Below are positions 12,841 to 16,836 of a DNA stretch of 16,836 bases, piece by piece. Within the stretch, counting starts at the first letter, position 1. Each line of letters opens with the position of its first letter. Below the pieces are notes generated by a model. It saw only the letters and a list, made by a program, of their open reading frames with translations. It was not told the DNA's origin and made no database searches. This DNA is from Chloroflexota bacterium (GTDB taxonomy: Bacteria > Chloroflexota > Dehalococcoidia > SM23-28-2 > RBG-16-64-32): assembly GCA_022560365.1 (NCBI GenBank), contig JADFTG010000002.1, forward strand, positions 1 through 16,836, written 5' to 3'. A program made the translations under genes and the position numbers.

Positions 12841-13719
12841 GTGACAAAGGTCGGCCCCTTCGAGCTTATCGACGTGCCTCCGCTCAGCGAGCCTCGCATG
12901 CTCCTGGCGCTCCAGCCGTGGGTAGACGTCGGCTCCGTCGGTACGATGGCGCTCACGTTCCTTGAGGAGACGTTCGGCGGCCAGCCTGTCGGCGAGCTGG
13001 CGCGCCCCGGCTACTTCTACGACTTCACCCGCTACCGCCCGACGCTCTTCCGCCGCGAGGGCAAGCGCGAGGTCTCCATCCCTAACACGCGCCTTCATCA
13101 CGCCCGCGACAAGGACGAGCGCGACTGGCTCCTCCTGCACGCGCTCGAGCCGCACGCCAACGGCGACGAGTACACGGAGGGCATCCTCGACCTCTGCCGC
13201 CACTTCAAGGTGAGCGAGTACACGTTGATCGGTGCGATGTACGCGCCGGTGCCGCACACGCGGCCACCCCTGGCCAGCGGCGGCGCCAGCGACGAGACTA
13301 TGCTCGCGCGCCTGCGTGACGCCGGCATCCGCGAGAGCCGCTACGAGGGCCCGACGACGATCCTGGCAAGCATAACGATGGAGGCGGAGAAGATGGGCAT
13401 GATCTCGGCAGGCGTGATCCTGCAACTGCCCGCTTACGCCCAGATGGAGCGCGACTACACCGGCCTCTACGCGCTGCTCGGCTACCTCGACAGGCTATAC
13501 GGCCTCGGCCTCACGCTCGATCAGCTGCGCGTTCAGAGCGAGCGACAGACAGAGGCGATCAACGAAAACGTCGCGGAAGACGCCCGCCTCAAGGCCTGGC
13601 TCACCGAGATGGAGCAGGCCTATGACGCCGAGCCGCCCGCAGACGGCCCGCCCAAGGACACGAAGCTCTCGCCGGAGCTGGAGAGCTTCCTCCGCGACGT
13701 CGAGGGCCGCCTTAACTAG
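12841..13719 (+). CDS. PAC2-family protein
   Basis: A 292-residue protein matching the PAC2 fold named after a proteasome assembly chaperone. The family start is seen in LQPWVDVGSVGTMALTFLEE (a bulge between strands at the GW-D-x-G position), then ARPGYFYDFTRYRPTLFRREG, the conserved F-x-D-F-x-x-x-RP element. The C-terminal ~60 residues are acidic and helical, ending in a SPELESFLRDVEGRL segment. Bacterial members are often linked to the proteasome or to ATP-grasp ligases, but neither is in this window, so its role here is unknown. GTG start, possibly leaderless. The 3' end is 13 nt from that of the convergent flavin monooxygenase. Confidence 0.8.
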   Translation: MTKVGPFELIDVPPLSEPRMLLALQPWVDVGSVGTMALTFLEETFGGQPVGELARPGYFYDFTRYRPTLFRREGKREVSIPNTRLHHARDKDERDWLLLHALEPHANGDEYTEGILDLCRHFKVSEYTLIGAMYAPVPHTRPPLASGGASDETMLARLRDAGIRESRYEGPTTILASITMEAEKMGMISAGVILQLPAYAQMERDYTGLYALLGYLDRLYGLGLTLDQLRVQSERQTEAINENVAEDARLKAWLTEMEQAYDAEPPADGPPKDTKLSPELESFLRDVEGRLN

Positions 13720-13732
13720 CGGCCCGCGATTC

Positions 13733-14980
13733 TTACTTCGGTGCCTTCTCTTCGTCCTTGGCCGGCACGGCGCTGGACGCCGAACCCGGAAGCGCGAAGC
13801 CGGTGCCGTCGCTGGCCTGCTCCTTCGCCGCGTTGTGGTCGGCGATCGCCTGCAGGACTGCCCGCGTGGCGCCACTCATGAATTTCGCCTGGTTCTCACG
13901 CGACCATTGCGCCGAGCGCTTGATCCAAGTGACCGTGTCCTGCACCTGTGGCATCACGTACCGCGCCATCAGCTCGTAGCTCTTGAGTGTCTTCTCGCGC
14001 GTCGTCCACTCGTGCGCCAGGCCGAGGATACAGCCGAAGCCACCGGAGACCTCCTGCAGCTTGTTGATCGTCGCCACCGCTTCGTCCGGCGTGCCTATGA
14101 CGCCGCCGAAGCCGGTCAGCCGCTCGATCGCCTCGCGTCCGGAGCTGACCGGCGACTGGTTCGGCGCGCCGAGCGTGTTCACGAAGTAATCGTTGTTCCA
14201 GCTCATCAGGCCGTCTTCGACGTCGGCGATCGCCTCTTCCTTGGACTCCGCGAGGTGGAACGGCATCACGATTCGCCAGTTCCCGCGGTCCGGCGCGGGC
14301 CTGCCGGCCTTCGCCGCCGCCTCCTCGCAGTAGCCCCACTGCGTCGTCAGGGCTTGCAGGCCCTGCTCCGAGTACGACGCCACCGACAGCACACCCACGC
14401 CATGCTTACCAGCCGCCGTCATGCCCGACGGGCTCAGAGTAGACGCGACGGCCATCGGCATCGTCGGCCGCTGATACGGCTTCAGCTGCAGCGTCGCGTC
14501 GTGCAGCTCGAACCACTCGCTCACGTGAGTAACGGGCTCGTCCGAGGTCATCAGCTGGATGATCACACCCAGCCCCTCTTCCATACGCGGCCTCTGGGTC
14601 GTCGGCTCGATGCCGAGCATGTAGGCGTCTCCCGGCAGTGCGCCCGGACCAACGCCAAGCATCACGCGGCCGCGTGTAAGGTGGTCGAGCATCACCATGC
14701 GATCGGCGATGTGGAACGGGTGATGGTAAGGCACGCTCACTACGCCGGTCCCCAGGCGGATGTGCTTGGTCCGTTCAGCGGCCGCGGCGATGAAGATCTC
14801 GGGGCTGGCGATCGTCTCCCAGCCGGCCGAGTGGTGTTCGCCGATCCAGGCCTCGTCGTAGCCGAGGTGGTCGAGCGCTTCGATTAGCTCCAGGTTGCGC
14901 TGCAGCGCCAGCGTTGGATTCTCCCCTTCACGATGGAAAGGCGCCATGAAGATACCGAAGTCCAAGCGCTCTGGTCGCAT
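13733..14980 (-). CDS. LLM-class flavin-dependent monooxygenase, limonene-monooxygenase-like
   Basis: A 415-residue TIM-barrel oxidoreductase of the bacterial luciferase family, which uses reduced FMN and oxygen. The N-terminus (LDFGIFMAPFHREGENPTLAL), the EAWIGEHHSAGWE signature, the IRLGTGVVSVPYHHPFHIADR strand-loop and LTRGRVMLGVGPGALPGDA are all typical of the limonene 1,2-monooxygenase branch. The last ~35 residues (after VLQAIADHNAAKEQ) are a low-complexity Ala/Ser/Lys tail outside the fold. It needs a flavin reductase from elsewhere in the genome. The substrate is unproven; a terpene or other hydrocarbon is a guess from the subfamily. GGAG six bases before ATG 14980 supports the start. 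Confidence 0.92.
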   Translation of the reverse strand: MRPERLDFGIFMAPFHREGENPTLALQRNLELIEALDHLGYDEAWIGEHHSAGWETIASPEIFIAAAAERTKHIRLGTGVVSVPYHHPFHIADRMVMLDHLTRGRVMLGVGPGALPGDAYMLGIEPTTQRPRMEEGLGVIIQLMTSDEPVTHVSEWFELHDATLQLKPYQRPTMPMAVASTLSPSGMTAAGKHGVGVLSVASYSEQGLQALTTQWGYCEEAAAKAGRPAPDRGNWRIVMPFHLAESKEEAIADVEDGLMSWNNDYFVNTLGAPNQSPVSSGREAIERLTGFGGVIGTPDEAVATINKLQEVSGGFGCILGLAHEWTTREKTLKSYELMARYVMPQVQDTVTWIKRSAQWSRENQAKFMSGATRAVLQAIADHNAAKEQASDGTGFALPGSASSAVPAKDEEKAPK

Positions 14981-15104
14981 CTCACTCTCCCTCTGGTGGG
15001 CGCCTACCGGACAGCGCCGCAGGTCTAGACGCTAACGTAAACGGTAAGTTGCCGCAACGCCTGCGACGCCGGTCACGATTGAGGGAGAGTACGCGGTGCC
15101 ACGG

Positions 15105-16727
15105 CTACTCGAGCAGGCTGAGCGAGCCGATCGGCTCGCAGCCACCGGGCAGCAGCGGCGATTCGCCGGACACAATGAAGACGAGGATCAGCAGCGCGTC
15201 GAGGCCCGTCGGCGATCCGTCGCAATTAACGTCCGCCGACTGGTGGCAGATCGCGGCGCTGGGCAGGCCGGAACTGAGCTGTAGCACCTGCAGTACGTCG
15301 AACGCCTCGACGACTCCGCTACAGTCTGTGTCGCCGCGGCTAATCTCTGCCATCGGGATGTCCGCCAGCGCCCCAGACGGCACAGTGATCGCCGCGCCAC
15401 CGGTGAGCCCAAGCGCTTCGAGCGCCGCGAACACGCCCTCGTCCAGCGGGATCAGCGCGCCGCCCAACACCAGGTAATCCTCCGCGGAAGAGACATCGCT
15501 CAGCAGCGAGAAGTCCGGGGGCGTCAGCGGCACCTGCTCGATCAGGCCGAGCGGTATCGTGACGACCGTCTCAGGATCGAGTCCGAGAGCAGCGTAGTCG
15601 CCCTCGCTCATGCGGAAGCGCGTGCCGGCGTAGACCACATAGACGTCAGCGCCGTCTTCGTCTGTGACCAGCGAACCATCGGGCGGCACCGTCGGGATCG
15701 CGGCGAGAAAAGCGTCTTCCACGAGCTGTACGTCGTCCGGCGTGAGTCCGAGCGCCGGAAGCAACCCGAAATCCGCTATGTAGAAGCGGCTGCCACCGCG
15801 CATCAACCAGACCGAACCCGTTGACATCTTCTCGAACAGACAGTCGTCGGCCAGCGTCGACCGGCAGCCGACGTAGGACGGCTCGGAGTAGTCGTCGATC
15901 AGCTCCCAGATCTCTGTATCGACGACGCCGCGCCGCCAAACACTCACCCGTTCCGATCCGACGCCTGCCGCCGCGTCGAGGGCCTCCTCGAAGCGGTCCA
16001 CCGTCGAGTTGCCCTGAAGCATCGGCAGATAGGCCAGATCGCGTCCGGGCGCGAGGACCGAGAGGTCGGCGTACGCTTGCACCACACAGCCGGCCGCGTC
16101 ACCCCACGGCACCTGGCCGGTATAGCTCTCCCAGTAGCACATCGGCAGCGCCGAGTCCGCAACCGAGAACCACTCCGCAGTTGCGGACTGCTCCCACCAC
16201 CAGGGCCGTGGATCGTAGATTACACCGAGGTGCGCGTCGGGCCGCAGCTCTCGGAGTGGCTTCCAGAAGTTCTCGGCCAACTCCTTGCACTCCAGGAAAC
16301 AAAATCCGGGGAACGGCTCCAGGTCCGCGTAGAGCGCCGTGACGCCGGAGTCGATGACTGCCATCGCCAGCTGCAGCTGAGCATCGTAGTCCGTCCCCTT
16401 CGGCACGAACCAGGCGGCGACCGCGATCCCCTGCGCTCCGTAGATGTCGATCAGGTTCTGGATCGCCTCCGGGCCGGAGACGGCGGCCGGGTGGTCGTCG
16501 TAGGTCGACATCCAGTCGGCCGCATCATGCGTCTTGATGTAGATCGTGCTTATCGGCAGCGCCATATCACCGGGCAGCGTCTCAGGGTAGTCGTTCGAGA
16601 GCTGCCAGATGACCGGGTCGACCTCGATCGCCTCAGCGGCCGATGGGCCGCTCGCCTGGAAGGCGACGGCCGCGATGAGCGCTGCGAGCGCTATGAGGAT
16701 AAGGTGTGGCCGAGAGTCTCTAGGCAC
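15105..16727 (-). CDS. Secreted TIM-barrel-like protein with triple repeat and C-terminal dockerin
   Basis: A 540-residue protein from GTG 16727. It has a signal peptide (1-~33, LILIALAALIAAVAF core), then a ~245-residue domain with beta/alpha-barrel character (IYIKTHDAADW, IAVAAWFVP, TALYADLEPFPG, AHLGVIYDPRPWW). D135 and E137 in YADLEP are candidate acidic active-site residues, as in glycoside-hydrolase-like barrels. Next come three ~55-residue repeats at ~304-360, 361-416 and 417-462 (pattern: VY-x-V-x-GG-x-R-F, ALGL, IPxxPPDxSLL). Last is a dockerin (~465-524) with loops D466/D468/S470/E474/D477 and D499/N501/D503/T507/D510. The frame is open to ATG 16826, but that N-terminus is not signal-like and a promoter lies inside it. 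Enzymatic activity is unproven. Confidence 0.8.
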   Translation of the reverse strand: MPRDSRPHLILIALAALIAAVAFQASGPSAAEAIEVDPVIWQLSNDYPETLPGDMALPISTIYIKTHDAADWMSTYDDHPAAVSGPEAIQNLIDIYGAQGIAVAAWFVPKGTDYDAQLQLAMAVIDSGVTALYADLEPFPGFCFLECKELAENFWKPLRELRPDAHLGVIYDPRPWWWEQSATAEWFSVADSALPMCYWESYTGQVPWGDAAGCVVQAYADLSVLAPGRDLAYLPMLQGNSTVDRFEEALDAAAGVGSERVSVWRRGVVDTEIWELIDDYSEPSYVGCRSTLADDCLFEKMSTGSVWLMRGGSRFYIADFGLLPALGLTPDDVQLVEDAFLAAIPTVPPDGSLVTDEDGADVYVVYAGTRFRMSEGDYAALGLDPETVVTIPLGLIEQVPLTPPDFSLLSDVSSAEDYLVLGGALIPLDEGVFAALEALGLTGGAAITVPSGALADIPMAEISRGDTDCSGVVEAFDVLQVLQLSSGLPSAAICHQSADVNCDGSPTGLDALLILVFIVSGESPLLPGGCEPIGSLSLLE

Positions 16728-16778
16728 GGTCTTGTGTCTCGGACGGTGTGTTCGGGGTGCGCCGGTACCAGCCCGGTG

Positions 16779-16808
16779 AGTGTAACCGAGCCTCCAGCGG
16801 CAGGTCAA
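16779..16808 (-). promoter_or_regulatory. Sigma-70-like promoter of the dockerin TIM-barrel gene
   Basis: TTGACC (16808-16803), 18-nt spacer, TACACT (16784-16779) on the minus strand. Start predicted near 16772, giving a ~45-nt leader to GTG 16727 and making the upstream ATG 16826 unlikely as the start. Confidence 0.45.
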
Positions 16809-16836
16809 TGAAGGAAGTCGTGGCATTGGGGGCGGC

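Noticed and set aside
13622..14887. Long open frame (421 codons) on the plus strand opposite the flavin monooxygenase
   Set aside because: The minus strand encodes a clear LLM-family protein; the plus frame is Arg/His-rich low-information sequence.
15048..15058. GTTGCCGCAAC palindrome upstream of the flavin monooxygenase as an operator
   Set aside because: It is a single short palindrome in GC-rich DNA with no second copy or clear promoter context, so chance is likely.
1..16836. CRISPR arrays, tRNA or rRNA genes
   Set aside because: No regularly spaced repeats, cloverleaf-type sequences or rRNA signatures were found on either strand by eye.

Overview
The window is GC-rich bacterial chromosomal DNA. 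Short intergenic gaps, several convergent gene pairs and uniform codon use point to one genome and not to a mobile island. The mix of genes suggests a free-living Chloroflexota bacterium, perhaps Dehalococcoidia-like: secreted proteins with cohesin-like and dockerin-like domains and Thr/Pro linkers, a limonene-monooxygenase-type flavoprotein, a bacterial P450, a short alkyl-sulfatase-like hydrolase and a divergent ATP-type PEP carboxykinase. This placement is inference, because no rRNA or tRNA lies in the window.

Layout. Positions 1-3183 are housekeeping: the 3' half of hisS, a convergent DinB-family gene, then prfA and prmC, which overlap by 4 bp and cooperate (PrmC methylates the GGQ glutamine of release factors). 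3193-4251 (minus) is a UPF0104/flippase-like membrane protein whose first membrane helix extends upstream of any normal start codon. 4255-4530 looks like a decayed small gene. 4611-7589 (plus) holds a metallo-beta-lactamase-fold alkyl-sulfatase-like enzyme and a PEP carboxykinase. 7594-8034 (minus) is a small secreted dockerin protein. 8177-9616 (plus) is a cytochrome P450 whose reading frame runs on into the antisense of the next gene.

9464-12687 (minus) is the most unusual part. In transcription order it encodes a cohesin-like protein with a C-terminal membrane anchor, an ECF-type sigma factor, a single-pass membrane protein with a cytoplasmic N-terminus and an extracellular dockerin domain (the presumed anti-sigma/sensor), and a secreted or anchored protein carrying both a cohesin-like and a dockerin-like domain. 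The sigma gene and the dockerin-sensor gene each have the same bipartite promoter-like sequence upstream (GCGAATAGTG, 14 nt, CAATAAGG), which suggests autoregulation by this sigma factor. Together these look like a surface-sensing switch in which cohesin-dockerin binding may be the signal. I know of no described ECF system with this design; the nearest analogy is clostridial SigI/RsgI, where RsgI carries extracellular sensing domains.

12841-16727 holds a PAC2-family protein (plus), a luciferase-like flavin monooxygenase (minus), and a secreted TIM-barrel-like protein with three repeats and a C-terminal dockerin (minus), a possible client of the cohesins. Four separate genes therefore carry dockerin-like modules and two carry cohesin-like modules. 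Several genes (dockerin protein at 8034, cohesin protein at 12687, PAC2 at 12841) have a -10-like hexamer so close to the start codon that leaderless or near-leaderless mRNAs are likely. All functional statements rest on motif recognition by eye; no database search was run.
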